Of a stretch of 64,000 nt of DNA, positions 26,915-35,377 are shown piece after piece. Both the position numbers and the translations under genes were made by a program. The notes beneath the pieces were generated by a model. It did no database searches, had not been told where the DNA came from, and saw nothing but the letters and a program-made list of their open reading frames with translations. Position 1 is the stretch's first letter, and every line of letters starts with the position of its first letter. This stretch comes from Haloechinothrix aidingensis (GTDB lineage: Bacteria > Actinomycetota > Actinomycetes > Mycobacteriales > Pseudonocardiaceae), in the NCBI RefSeq assembly GCF_013450155.1, contig NZ_JACCKD010000008.1, positions 1 through 64,000 of the forward strand, read 5' to 3'.

Positions 26915-27541
26915 ATGACCGACGAGTACCTCGCCGACCGGCTCAGCGAGACGCTGCGCCCCAACCTCACCGATCCCGAGCTGTCCTGGCTGTGGTCGCC
27001 GCTCCTGCGGCTCCTTGCCGGAGGCAGCCCCGTGCCGGTCGCACGGCTGGCCGCGGCGACCGGCCGCACCGAACCCGACGTGCGGCGGGCGCTGGCACGG
27101 TTGTCCGACACCGAGTACGACGAGCACGGGCGGATCGTCGGCTGGGGGCTCACCCAGCGGCCGACGCCGCACAGCTTCATCGTCGACGGGGTCGCGCTCT
27201 ACACCTGGTGCGCGCTGGACACCCTGATCTTCCCGGCCGTACTCGACCGCACCGCGCGAGTGGAGTCCCCGTGCCGCGCCACGGGCGCACCGGTACGGCT
27301 CACCGTCACACCGGCCGGCATCAGCGACGTAGAGCCTGCCACCGCCGTGCTCTCCATCGTCGCCCCACAGGCGCAGAGCTCGGTGCGCACGGCCTTCTGC
27401 GACCAGGTGCACTTCTTCGCCGAACCCGCGTCCGCTCAGGACTGGAACCGCGAGCACCCCGAAGCCAGCGTGCTCCCCGTCGCCGAGGCCCACACGCTCG
27501 CGCAGCGGCTCAGCAGGCCGCTCCGTGACGCATGCGCATGA
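26915..27541 (+). CDS. merB: Organomercurial lyase MerB
   Basis: 208-residue alkylmercury lyase that protonolyses the carbon-mercury bond and hands Hg(II) to MerA. The catalytic triad is visible: Cys99 and Asp102 in LYTWCALDTLIFP and Cys162 in RTAFCDQVHFF. The N-terminal helical domain is also present. Together with merA it gives broad-spectrum mercury resistance. ATG 26915 follows GGAGCAGG closely. Lies 28 nt after merA and is presumably co-transcribed. Confidence 0.95.
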   Translation: MTDEYLADRLSETLRPNLTDPELSWLWSPLLRLLAGGSPVPVARLAAATGRTEPDVRRALARLSDTEYDEHGRIVGWGLTQRPTPHSFIVDGVALYTWCALDTLIFPAVLDRTARVESPCRATGAPVRLTVTPAGISDVEPATAVLSIVAPQAQSSVRTAFCDQVHFFAEPASAQDWNREHPEASVLPVAEAHTLAQRLSRPLRDACA

Positions 27542-27762
27542 CGTAGTGCAATCGTGACCTGACGGAGACGCACGGTGAGCTGCCTGGTCAGGCGGCCGCG
27601 ACGAGGGACACCGCACGCCATCGGGCGACCCGGCAGGCGGGCGTACGGGCGTTCCACGCTCTGCGGTTCGTGATCGGCTCTTGAACACAGTTGTGCGTGG
27701 GACCTAGGTTGTGAGCACTACACAGGCTCGTGACGCGGCCTCTGGCGATTGGGGAGTTCGTG

Positions 27763-28659
27763 ATGGTGACTCGAGGGTGGACACGCAGGCAGTTCTTCAC
27801 CCGTGCGGCCACGGCGGGAGCGGTGGCCATCGGTGGCCCCGTGCTGCTGTCGGCCTGCGGCGACGGCGACAACGGTGAGTCGCGCGGGCGCGGCGGCAAC
27901 ACCCTCGAGCGGGCTCGCGAACAGGGACTGGTGCGGGTCGGCATCGCCAACGAGCCGCCCTACACCGAGGTCACCGCCTCCGGCGAGGTCACCGGTGTCG
28001 AGCCGGACGTGCTGCGGGCCGTACTGAAGAAACTCGGCATCGACGAGATCGAAGGCATAGTCACGCCCTATGACCAGATGATCCCCGGCCTGCAGGCCAA
28101 TCGCTGGGATGTCGTCGCGGCCGGGTTGTTCATGAAGCAGTCGCGGTGTGCCGAGGTGCTGTACTCGGAGCCGACCATCGTCTCGACGGAGTCGTTCGCG
28201 GTGCTCGCGGGCAACCCGGAGGAGATCACCACCGTCGCGTCGGTCAAGGAGAACTCCGGCGTGAAGGTGGCGGCACTCGGCGGGGCCTTCGAGGAGGGGG
28301 TGCTCCAGGACGCCGACGTACCCGAGGACCAGATCGTGCCGGTGCAGGACGGTCGCAGCGGCATCGAGGCTGTCAAGGCCGGCAGGGCCGACGCCTTCTT
28401 CCTGCCGACGCTGTCCCTCAACGATCTGCTCGAGGGCGACGACGAGATGGAGGTGACCGACCCGGTCGAGGACGCTCCGGTCACCGGCGCTGGCCACGCG
28501 TTCCGCAAGAACGACACCGAGTTCCACGAGGAGTACAACGCCGCGCTCGCGGAGATGAAGGAGTCCGACGAGTACGCGGACATCCTCGCGGAGTGGGGCT
28601 TCAACGCGTCTGATGTGGAGGGTGTAACCACCGAGGAACTCTGCGCGACCGAAGGCTGA
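27763..28659 (+). CDS. ehuB: Ectoine/hydroxyectoine-type ABC substrate-binding protein
   Basis: 298-residue solute-binding lipoprotein. The N-terminus has a twin arginine (TRRQFF, residues 7-12), a hydrophobic stretch and lipobox LLSAC with Cys32, so Tat export and lipidation are likely. The amino-acid-type binding fold (PF00497) is recognisable: VRVGIANEPPYTEV near 50, RCAEVLYSEPTIVSTESFAVLAG split over residues 128-150. Sequence and gene order fit EhuB; a glutamate/glutamine binding protein is the alternative. ATG 27763 has GGGGAG 7 nt upstream. It heads a four-gene importer operon. Confidence 0.83.
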   Translation: MVTRGWTRRQFFTRAATAGAVAIGGPVLLSACGDGDNGESRGRGGNTLERAREQGLVRVGIANEPPYTEVTASGEVTGVEPDVLRAVLKKLGIDEIEGIVTPYDQMIPGLQANRWDVVAAGLFMKQSRCAEVLYSEPTIVSTESFAVLAGNPEEITTVASVKENSGVKVAALGGAFEEGVLQDADVPEDQIVPVQDGRSGIEAVKAGRADAFFLPTLSLNDLLEGDDEMEVTDPVEDAPVTGAGHAFRKNDTEFHEEYNAALAEMKESDEYADILAEWGFNASDVEGVTTEELCATEG

Positions 28660-28694
28660 CATTTCCCAGCACGCACCGGAAAGGGAGCTGAGAA

Positions 28695-29402
28695 GTGTCG
28701 ACCATCATCGAGCACGCCCCGCGCCTGTGGGAGGGCCTGCTCGTCACGCTCCAGCTGCTTGTCCTCGGTTCGGTACTGACACTGGTCATCGCGTTCACGG
28801 CGGGGCTCGCCCGGATGTCGCGCCAGTTCCTCGTCCGGTTCCCCGCTGCCGTGTTCATCGAGGTGTTCCGTGGCACATCGATGATCGTCCAGCTTTTCTG
28901 GTTCTTCTTCGCGCTGCCCATGCTGGGTATCGAGCTTCCGGGCTTCGCCGTCGGCGTTCTGGTGCTCGCGCTCAACGAGGGCGCGTACGCGGCCGAGGTC
29001 GTGCGCGGTGCCATCAAGTCCCGGCCCGCCGGGCAGACCGAGGCGTGCATCGCGCTCGGCATCGGACCGGTCACCAGGATGCGCCGGATCCTGATCCCGC
29101 AGTCGATCCCGGCGATGCTGCCCGCGTTCGGCAACGTCGTCGTCGACCTGCTCAAGAACACCTCCCTCGTGTCGGCCGTGACCGTGCTCGACCTGACCTA
29201 CCAGGGACAGACGATCAGGGCGATCACCGGTGAGACCACCGCGGTGTTCACCACCCTGCTCATCGTCTACTTCGTGCTGTCCGTGCTGCTGTCCTTCCTG
29301 GTGAAGTGGTCCGAACGCCACTTCGCCATCGACCGGGTGGGCAAGTCGAACGGTGCGCGGCTGTTGAGCCTGCCGGGGATCAGCCGGGGAGGCACGACAT
29401 GA
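28695..29402 (+). CDS. ehuC: Ectoine-type ABC transporter permease EhuC
   Basis: 235-residue polar amino-acid-type permease with about five transmembrane helices and the family loop EVVRGAIKSRPAGQTEACIALGI near residues 97-119 that contacts the ATPase. GTG start at 28695, with AAGGGAG 8 nt upstream. The stop overlaps the next permease start (ATGA). Pairs with EhuD to form the membrane channel. Annotation to ectoine rests on the gene set and similarity by memory. Confidence 0.82.
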   Translation: MSTIIEHAPRLWEGLLVTLQLLVLGSVLTLVIAFTAGLARMSRQFLVRFPAAVFIEVFRGTSMIVQLFWFFFALPMLGIELPGFAVGVLVLALNEGAYAAEVVRGAIKSRPAGQTEACIALGIGPVTRMRRILIPQSIPAMLPAFGNVVVDLLKNTSLVSAVTVLDLTYQGQTIRAITGETTAVFTTLLIVYFVLSVLLSFLVKWSERHFAIDRVGKSNGARLLSLPGISRGGTT

Positions 29403-30055
29403 CGTGGGACAACGAGTTCGCGCTGTCGATCCTGCCTGACCTGTTGGGCGGCCTGTGGGTCACGATCCAGGCCACCATGTCTGGGATCCTGATCGCGCTG
29501 GCACTCGGCCTGATCGTGGCGGTCATCCGGTACCTGCGGATCCCGGTCCTGTCCCCCGTCTTCGGGTTCTACGTGCAGTTCGTGCGCGGCACGCCGTTGC
29601 TGGTGCAGGCTTTCGCGGCGTTCTACATCCTGCCCGATTACGGCATCGTGCTGAGCCCGCTCATCACCGGCATCATCGTCCTCGGGGTGAACTACAGCTC
29701 GTACACGGCTGAGGTGTACCGCTCCGGGATCGAGGACGTGGGCACGGGGCAGTGGGAGGCGGCCACCGCACTGAGTCTGCCCGTGCGGCCGACCTGGACG
29801 CGCATCGTGCTGCCGCAGGCGGTGCGGTCGATCGTCCCGATGCTCGGCAACTACTGGATCCAGATGTTCAAGGACTCCGCGATCCTTTCCCTGATCACGA
29901 TGAACGAGTTGCTGAACGTCGGGCAGACCATCGGTTCGAGCGAGTTCCGCTACCTCGAACCGTTGACCATTGTCGGCATCCTGTTCCTCGCGGTCAGCTA
30001 CCCGGCAGCAGTGCTCATCCGGCGATTGGAGCGACGCCTTGCCCTCACATCGTGA
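29399..30055 (+). CDS. ehuD: Ectoine-type ABC transporter permease EhuD
   Basis: 218-residue second permease, also of the His/Glu/Gln family: VRGTPLLVQAF near 62-72 and the EAA-like loop SGIEDVGTGQWEAATALSL near 108-126. The ATG at 29399 overlaps the ehuC stop by 4 nt; a longer frame to 29306 lies inside ehuC and is rejected. EhuC and EhuD presumably form a heterodimer. Confidence 0.82.
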   Translation: MTWDNEFALSILPDLLGGLWVTIQATMSGILIALALGLIVAVIRYLRIPVLSPVFGFYVQFVRGTPLLVQAFAAFYILPDYGIVLSPLITGIIVLGVNYSSYTAEVYRSGIEDVGTGQWEAATALSLPVRPTWTRIVLPQAVRSIVPMLGNYWIQMFKDSAILSLITMNELLNVGQTIGSSEFRYLEPLTIVGILFLAVSYPAAVLIRRLERRLALTS

Positions 30056-30068
30056 CCTCGGGCCCGAC

Positions 30069-30851
30069 ATGTCCGAGCGAGCCTCGGACGTGATGATCTC
30101 GTTCGAGAACGTCGACAAGAGCTGGGGCGACAACCACGTCCTGAAGCACCTGAACTTCCACGTGAAACCGGCCGAGAAGGTATCGATCATCGGTGCCTCC
30201 GGCTCGGGGAAGACGACGATCCTGCGGATCCTCATGACACTCGAGCATCCGGACGAGGGCGTGGTGACCGTCGACGGGGACGAGCTGTGGAACGTCACTC
30301 GCGGGCGCCGTATCCGGCGGGAGAGCAAGCAGATGAAGCTCACCCGGCGCAAGATCGGCATGGTGTTCCAGCAGTTCAACCTCTTCCCGCACCTGACGGC
30401 GATCGAGAACGTCATGGAGGCCCCTGTCCAGGTTCTCGGCATGTCGAAGGAGGAGGCGCGCGAGCGCGCGAAGGGCCTGCTCGACATGGTGGGCCTCGAC
30501 AAGCACCTCGACCACAAACCGCACCGGCTCTCCGGCGGGCAGCAACAGCGGGTCGCCATCGCGCGGGCCATGGCCATGCGCCCGAAGGTGCTACTGCTCG
30601 ACGAGGTCACATCGGCGCTCGACCCCGAGCTGATCGGTGAGGTACTGGGCGTCATCCGCGACCTCGCCACGAGCACGGACATGACGATGCTGATGGTCAC
30701 CCACGAGATGCGGTTCGCGGAGGAGATCTCCGACCGGGTGGTGATGTTCGACAACGGAACGGCCATCGAGCAGGGACCCCCGCAGCAGGTGCTGCGCGCC
30801 CCGGAGAACGAGCGCACCAGGCGGTTCCTGCACGCCGTCCTGGAGCACTGA
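30069..30851 (+). CDS. ehuA: Ectoine-type ABC transporter ATPase EhuA
   Basis: 260-residue ATPase of the polar amino-acid importer class. Walker A is GASGSGKT (about residues 44-51), Q-loop VFQQFNLFPHLTAIENV near 100-116, signature LSGGQQQRVAIARA near 152-165, Walker B VLLLDEVTSALDPE near 172-185 and the H-switch VTHEMRFAEEI near 208. Start at ATG 30069 (MSERASDV), 13 nt after ehuD; a TTG a little upstream would overlap ehuD. Last gene of the unit; no ectoine catabolic genes follow in this window. Confidence 0.85.
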   Translation: MSERASDVMISFENVDKSWGDNHVLKHLNFHVKPAEKVSIIGASGSGKTTILRILMTLEHPDEGVVTVDGDELWNVTRGRRIRRESKQMKLTRRKIGMVFQQFNLFPHLTAIENVMEAPVQVLGMSKEEARERAKGLLDMVGLDKHLDHKPHRLSGGQQQRVAIARAMAMRPKVLLLDEVTSALDPELIGEVLGVIRDLATSTDMTMLMVTHEMRFAEEISDRVVMFDNGTAIEQGPPQQVLRAPENERTRRFLHAVLEH

Positions 30852-30930
30852 CGCGCAGGGGCGTGTGGCGAAACGGTCACCCCGGCGACCGGTATGTCTC
30901 ACGGCGGGCCGTGAGCACGCACCGGGGACG

Positions 30931-33336
30931 TCAGCGCCGGGCCCACTCGCTCGACTCGTGTGGCGGGACGAGGACGACCTCCGACTCACCGGGCACCACG
31001 GGCACGACGGCACCGTCCCGCCCGGCCATGCCGACCCGCTTCCCGTCCCGGAAGATCCGGGTGCCCTGGGGGAACTCGCCGTCGAGCACCAGCTCCCCCG
31101 CACGATCGGCCTCGAGGTCCACGGTCAGCAACGCCGCCGGGTCCAGCCGGGCGCGGCCGGTGTCGATCGTGGCGGTCTCGACGCCGGAGAAGGTCACGTC
31201 CATGCGGTTCTCGACCGGGATCTCCGGGCGCTCCTGCCAGGACCGGCCGACCTCGGTGTACGGCAGGGGGCCGACCCCGGCGTCGGTCTCCCGCACGGTT
31301 TCCGGCTCACCGACCCCGAACCCGCGGCTGACCGCGTCGACGGTTCCGGTGGCGAGCTCACCGCCCGCGTCCCCGGCCACCGTCACGTCCGACACCCAGT
31401 ACGCGTGGTCGGCGACCAGGCCGAGATCGCGATCGTCCGCGGCAGGCACAGCCGCGAACGTCACGTGCGGCGGGTCGCGGTCGACCGTGGCCGCACCCAG
31501 GAAGTCTGTGGCCATCGGTACGTCGTAGCCCAGCACGGCGAGTGTGAGGTGGTCGGCCGCGGGGTAGGTCACGAAGCGGAAGCGGTAGCCGAGCTGGTCG
31601 AACCCGTCGATGCCGAACTCGGGGGCGCCGAGGTTCTGCGCCCGGGGCCCGACGATCGGCACGAGCTCGTCCGCGCCCGCGACGACGTTGAGGAACGGCA
31701 CGTTCCTGGCGTTGGCCAGCCACGAGTTCGTCAGCGTCTCCGCACCGCCCGTCGGTGGCGCCGGAGGTAGCCAGATCCCGTCCCCGGGCGGCCCGACCGT
31801 GGTGAACGCGGCGCCGAACAGGTCGGGGAACCGGGTCGCCAGCCGGTAGGTGCCGTAGCCACCCATCGAGTACCCGGCGCTGGCGGCCTGCCCGGGATCG
31901 AGGTCGTAGCGCCGGGCGACGTCGTTCCACACCTCGAAGACATCGTAGGACGCCTCGTTCTGGTACCACCCGTCGGTGCCGCGCGCCAGCGGCGTGGCGA
32001 CGACATGGCCGCGTCCCTCGCCGATCTGCTGGATACCGGCCGTCCCGTTGTACTGCCAGTGATGCTGCCCCAGGGAGTGCAGGTCGAAGGTGAACCCGTG
32101 CGGCCCGTCCCCGCCCGGCACGTACAGCGAGTAGGGCTGCAGCCGGCTGCGGTAGGCCGGGAACGTGCCGGACTCCTGGTCGGTGTCGGCGGGGCTGTCG
32201 CTGAGCAGCTGCCCCTCACCCACGTCGAGCCTGCTGGGGAAGATCCGCACCATCGTGCCGTGCTCGGGCACGGTGGACCGGTTCTCCCCCGCGGCCAGCG
32301 CGGCGAAGTCGATCTCGTGGGCGAACCGGGTGGGCTCGCCATCCCGCAGGGCTTCGGCCTGCGCCGTGTCGGGCGGGGTGTTCCGCTCGAGGACCGGTTC
32401 GTCGAACCGGAAGGCCAAGTTGACGATGCCGGACGGCTCCGGGTTCAGCGGCCCCGCGCCACCGGCGGAGCCGCCGTCGGCGCTACCACCGGGGAGCATC
32501 CACCCGCCGGTGCCTGCGTCGTACAGGCCGGTGGCGACCGTGGCCCGCCACGATCCGGACGGGTCGGATACCTCGCGTGGGACGGTGACGGTCAGCTGGG
32601 CGGCCTCCAGGTCGGTCTCGACCTCGACCGGGGTTGTCTCTTCCGCACCGCCGGGGCCGAAGCGGGTGTGCTCGGCGCCGGTTCCCCACGCCGTGACGAC
32701 CTCGTCGGTGCCGGGCAGCGGCGCACCGGGGTCGCGCGGCAGCGTGTCACTGCCCGTCGCCTCGTCGCCGTCGGTGTCGAACGCGATCGCCACGATCGTC
32801 GAGTCGGCCTCGAGCAGCGTGTTCAGGGTGACGCGGTAGACGACCTCGTCGGCGGAGGGTACGGCCCGGAACTCCACGAGGTCGGCGGCGTTACCCGCGT
32901 AGCGTTCCCTGTCGGTCGGGTAGTCGAAGTCTCCGTGCCTTGCGGAGGTCGGGTCGGCGCCCGCGCCGTCGGTGTCGGCACCGTAGTCGTCGAAGATGTG
33001 GTCCTGGTAGAGATACTCACCGTCCACATAGGCTTCCGTGCCCGAGACAAGCAGCGGCTCTGCCGCGATGCGCGGGTCGCGATTCTGCAGCTGCGGTGCC
33101 TCGGGGGCCTCGTCGTAGAGCACATCCGGCCCAGGCAGCGCGCCACTACCGACCGATGGCAGCGAGTCGGCGACGTCGGTGGCGACGCCCGGTGACGAGC
33201 CGTCGTTCCCGGTGGCGGAGCCCCCGGCGGAACCCTCAGCCGGGGGCTCGGCGGCGGCGACCGGGGTGGCCACGGACGCCGCGAGCAGCGCGGCGAGCGA
33301 GGCGGTGACGGCACGGGAGCAGCGCATGGCGGGCAT
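30931..33336 (-). CDS. Secreted alpha/beta hydrolase with N-terminal beta module
   Basis: 801-residue exported protein. Signal peptide at 1-29 (RAVTASLAALLAASVATPVAAA); a Gly/Ser-rich spacer follows. Residues ~110-290 form an acidic beta-rich region that resembles DOMON/glucodextranase-type carbohydrate-binding modules (AIAFDTDGDEATGSDTLP). Residues ~400-660 form a serine hydrolase core: nucleophile in SAGYSMGGYGTYRL near 486, acid in VAGADELVP, and histidine in YPAADHLTLAVLG. Could be a polyester depolymerase or S9-type peptidase; substrate unknown. GTG/ATG choice at the N-terminus is uncertain (ATG 33327 also possible). Convergent with ehuA. Confidence 0.75.
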   Translation of the reverse strand: MPAMRCSRAVTASLAALLAASVATPVAAAEPPAEGSAGGSATGNDGSSPGVATDVADSLPSVGSGALPGPDVLYDEAPEAPQLQNRDPRIAAEPLLVSGTEAYVDGEYLYQDHIFDDYGADTDGAGADPTSARHGDFDYPTDRERYAGNAADLVEFRAVPSADEVVYRVTLNTLLEADSTIVAIAFDTDGDEATGSDTLPRDPGAPLPGTDEVVTAWGTGAEHTRFGPGGAEETTPVEVETDLEAAQLTVTVPREVSDPSGSWRATVATGLYDAGTGGWMLPGGSADGGSAGGAGPLNPEPSGIVNLAFRFDEPVLERNTPPDTAQAEALRDGEPTRFAHEIDFAALAAGENRSTVPEHGTMVRIFPSRLDVGEGQLLSDSPADTDQESGTFPAYRSRLQPYSLYVPGGDGPHGFTFDLHSLGQHHWQYNGTAGIQQIGEGRGHVVATPLARGTDGWYQNEASYDVFEVWNDVARRYDLDPGQAASAGYSMGGYGTYRLATRFPDLFGAAFTTVGPPGDGIWLPPAPPTGGAETLTNSWLANARNVPFLNVVAGADELVPIVGPRAQNLGAPEFGIDGFDQLGYRFRFVTYPAADHLTLAVLGYDVPMATDFLGAATVDRDPPHVTFAAVPAADDRDLGLVADHAYWVSDVTVAGDAGGELATGTVDAVSRGFGVGEPETVRETDAGVGPLPYTEVGRSWQERPEIPVENRMDVTFSGVETATIDTGRARLDPAALLTVDLEADRAGELVLDGEFPQGTRIFRDGKRVGMAGRDGAVVPVVPGESEVVLVPPHESSEWARR

Positions 33337-33412
33337 CCAAACACACGTAGGCGCTCCCGCAAAGGTCCGATCGGAGCAACCGACCCCGGCGACGCGCGGG
33401 CCTCGATCGCCG

Positions 33413-34342
33413 TCAGGCCTTCGAGATCAGCGGGCCGCCGAGGTACGCCCGCATGTCACCGAACACCTCGGCCACGGGAAGCGGCGTGCCGAGGTGGCCG
33501 GGATCGTCGATCTCGACGTAGGCCCTGTGCAGGTTCCCCACGATGCGTTCCGCATCCGTCAGCCCCGCGAACTCCCCGAGATCCAGCTCGCGCGCGGCCT
33601 CCAGCGGAGACATCCCCCTCCGGTGCGCCGAGGCGGCGGAGTCGGCGACGAACTCGAGGTAGTTCCGGACCGCCGCGATCTGCTCGACCCCGCCGACCGG
33701 GCCGTGCCCGGGGACCAGGCACGGCGCGTTCAGCCTTTCCAGGTGATCCAGCGCCGCGAGCCAGCCGCCGATGCTGCCCTGCACGGCGAACGGGGTACCA
33801 CCGGTGAAGAGCAGGTCACCGCAGAAGGCGATGCCCTGGTCGGGCAGGTGGGCCACCACATCGTTGGTGGTATGCGCCGGGATGCCGAAGTGGCGCAGCT
33901 CGATGCGGGTGGAGCCGCACCGCAGGGTCAGGGCGCCGGTGAAGGTGACCTCGGGTGGCCGGATCCGGATGTCGCCCCAGTCGGGGCCGTCGAAGAACCC
34001 GGTCACCGCGGTTCCGGCCGCGACGACCTCCTCCCGGCACAGCTCGTGCCCGATGATCGATGTCCCTGGCGGGACCAGGTAGTTACCGAAGGTGTGGTCG
34101 GCATGGTGATGGGTGTTGACAAGCGACCGCACCGGGCGCACCCCGCCGAGCGCACCGACCGTGTCCATCAGGGCACGGCCACGCCGCTCGGTACCGGCAT
34201 GGTCGATCATCACCACCGAGTCGTCACCGACGACGATCCCGGTGTTGTTGAGAAACCACGAGCCGTCCGGCTGCACGTAGGCGAAGACACCCTCGGCCAG
34301 CTCCTGGGTGTACGGATCGGTGCGTGCACCGAAGCCCGTCAT
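33413..34342 (-). CDS. MBL-fold metallo-hydrolase
   Basis: 309-residue metallo-beta-lactamase superfamily hydrolase. The metal-binding motif THHHADHTFGNY is near residue 98-109, with later ligands in GIPAHTTNDVVAH, AFCGDLLFTGGTPF and LVPGHGPVGG. Length and layout resemble quinoprotein-relay/MBL hydrolases such as those of SoxH or PqqB type; substrate not determined. ATG 34342 (MTGFGART) follows an AGGGGGCG ribosome site; a longer frame (34384) is less likely. No operon partner: the neighbour on this strand is the large secreted hydrolase 76 nt on. Confidence 0.83.
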   Translation of the reverse strand: MTGFGARTDPYTQELAEGVFAYVQPDGSWFLNNTGIVVGDDSVVMIDHAGTERRGRALMDTVGALGGVRPVRSLVNTHHHADHTFGNYLVPPGTSIIGHELCREEVVAAGTAVTGFFDGPDWGDIRIRPPEVTFTGALTLRCGSTRIELRHFGIPAHTTNDVVAHLPDQGIAFCGDLLFTGGTPFAVQGSIGGWLAALDHLERLNAPCLVPGHGPVGGVEQIAAVRNYLEFVADSAASAHRRGMSPLEAARELDLGEFAGLTDAERIVGNLHRAYVEIDDPGHLGTPLPVAEVFGDMRAYLGGPLISKA

Positions 34343-34542
34343 GGCTCGCCCCCTGTGTTCCCGGCTCAGCTCGACGGGGACCATTCCACCATCCGGCGGG
34401 CAGCGTGTCCTGCCGAATCGGGACAGGGAATACCGCTGCCACGGATCACGTACGGTTCCGGCGGCTCAGCACGCACGTCGGGCGGGTCCGCGTACACGTG
34501 GCGCCGGCCGCGAGGAGAGGGCATGCCAGTTATGTTCATACT

Positions 34543-34553
34543 GAGTTATACTC
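34543..34553 (+). promoter_or_regulatory. Promoter-operator of the MazE/MazF pair
   Basis: Palindrome GAGT-TAT-ACTC overlapping the -10 hexamer TATACT (34547-34552), which lies 6 nt before ATG 34559. The layout suits autoregulation of a leaderless antitoxin-toxin transcript. Confidence 0.6.
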
Positions 34554-34558
34554 GAACC

Positions 34559-34804
34559 ATGAAAACTGCCATCTCGATACCCGATGCGACCTTCGACCGT
34601 GTGGAGAAGCGGGCTGCCGCCATGCATTTGAGCAGGTCAGAGTTCTACGCCCGTGCAGCGCAGCGCTACCTCGAGGAACTCGAGTCCAGCGAGCTGGCGC
34701 AGCACATCGACGAGGCGGTATCGCTCGCCGAGGAAGACGACTCCAACACGAACGCGGCTACGGCGGGCCGTACCCGCCTCACCGAGGCGTCAGGTGACTG
34801 GTGA
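34559..34804 (+). CDS. Ribbon-helix-helix antitoxin (MazE-like)
   Basis: 81-residue antitoxin. N-terminal ribbon-helix-helix TAISIPDATFDRVEKRAAAM (residues 3-22) and SRSEFYARAAQRYLEELE (residues 26-43) for DNA binding; the acidic, disordered C-terminal half (DEAVSLAEEDDSNTN) would thread into the toxin. Start at ATG 34559, preceded by TATACT at 6 nt. It overlaps the toxin start by 4 nt (GTGA), the standard coupled layout. Proposed to autoregulate through the palindrome at 34543-34553. Confidence 0.85.
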   Translation: MKTAISIPDATFDRVEKRAAAMHLSRSEFYARAAQRYLEELESSELAQHIDEAVSLAEEDDSNTNAATAGRTRLTEASGDW

Positions 34805-35145
34805 TCCAACGAGCAGGCGTCTACTGGGTAGATCTCGGTGACCAGGTAGGCAGCCGCCCCGCCAAGGAACGCCCGGTCCTTATCGTCCAGTCCGAGCCAT
34901 ACAACGCCAGCAAGCTCGCAACCGCGCTGGCCGTAGCCATGACGTCGAACACCAGCCTCGCGGCGATGCCCGGCAACGTCTTTGTTCCCGCAGTTGCGAG
35001 TGGCTTACCCAAGGATTCTGTTGTCAACGTAACCGCCGTCGTCACGGTGGACAAACACGACCTGACGGGGCCCGTGGGCGTGCTGCCTACCGAGCTCGTG
35101 AAACAGGTTGATCAGGGCCTTCGCCAGGTACTGGGGCTGAGCTAG
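34801..35145 (+). CDS. MazF/PemK-family endoribonuclease toxin
   Basis: 114-residue MazF-type toxin that cleaves mRNA at short sequence motifs. The fold's core is clear: QRAGVYWVDLGDQVGSRPAK near 3-22, then RPVLIVQSEPYNAS (Arg and Ser typical of the active site), LPKDSVVNVTAVVTVDK and the C-terminal helix QVDQGLRQVLGL. GTG start 34801 overlaps the antitoxin stop. Nothing suggests it is inactive. The cleavage motif cannot be read from sequence. Confidence 0.9.
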   Translation: MIQRAGVYWVDLGDQVGSRPAKERPVLIVQSEPYNASKLATALAVAMTSNTSLAAMPGNVFVPAVASGLPKDSVVNVTAVVTVDKHDLTGPVGVLPTELVKQVDQGLRQVLGLS

Positions 35146-35188
35146 GCCGACTGCTGCTGTTCGCCCCGCTCCTCGCGAACGAATGAGC

Positions 35189-35377
35189 TCATCGCTCGTG
35201 CAGGTGCGCGGTGAACGCCTGCCACGCGGTGAACGGCACCGTCAGAGTGCCACCCTGACGGTCCTTGGTGTCTCGTACCAGCGCGCGGGCCCCCGGCAAC
35301 GCCACCTCGACACAACCACCGCCATTGCTGCCGGATCGGCTGGGCTTGCGCCACACTAGCTGTCGTTGCTGATCCAT
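35189..35377 (-). CDS. DUF397 protein
   Basis: 62-residue DUF397 protein: VWRKPSRSGSNGGGCVEVAL and VRDTKDRQGGTLTVPFTAW are the family's signature segments. Such proteins occur next to XRE regulators of the WhiJ/DUF5753 class in actinobacteria and are thought to form a regulatory pair or antitoxin-like module. Start set at ATG 35377 (MDQQRQLV), which overlaps the end of the upstream regulator by 22 nt; a longer frame to 35449 lies within that gene. Confidence 0.85.
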   Translation of the reverse strand: MDQQRQLVWRKPSRSGSNGGGCVEVALPGARALVRDTKDRQGGTLTVPFTAWQAFTAHLHER

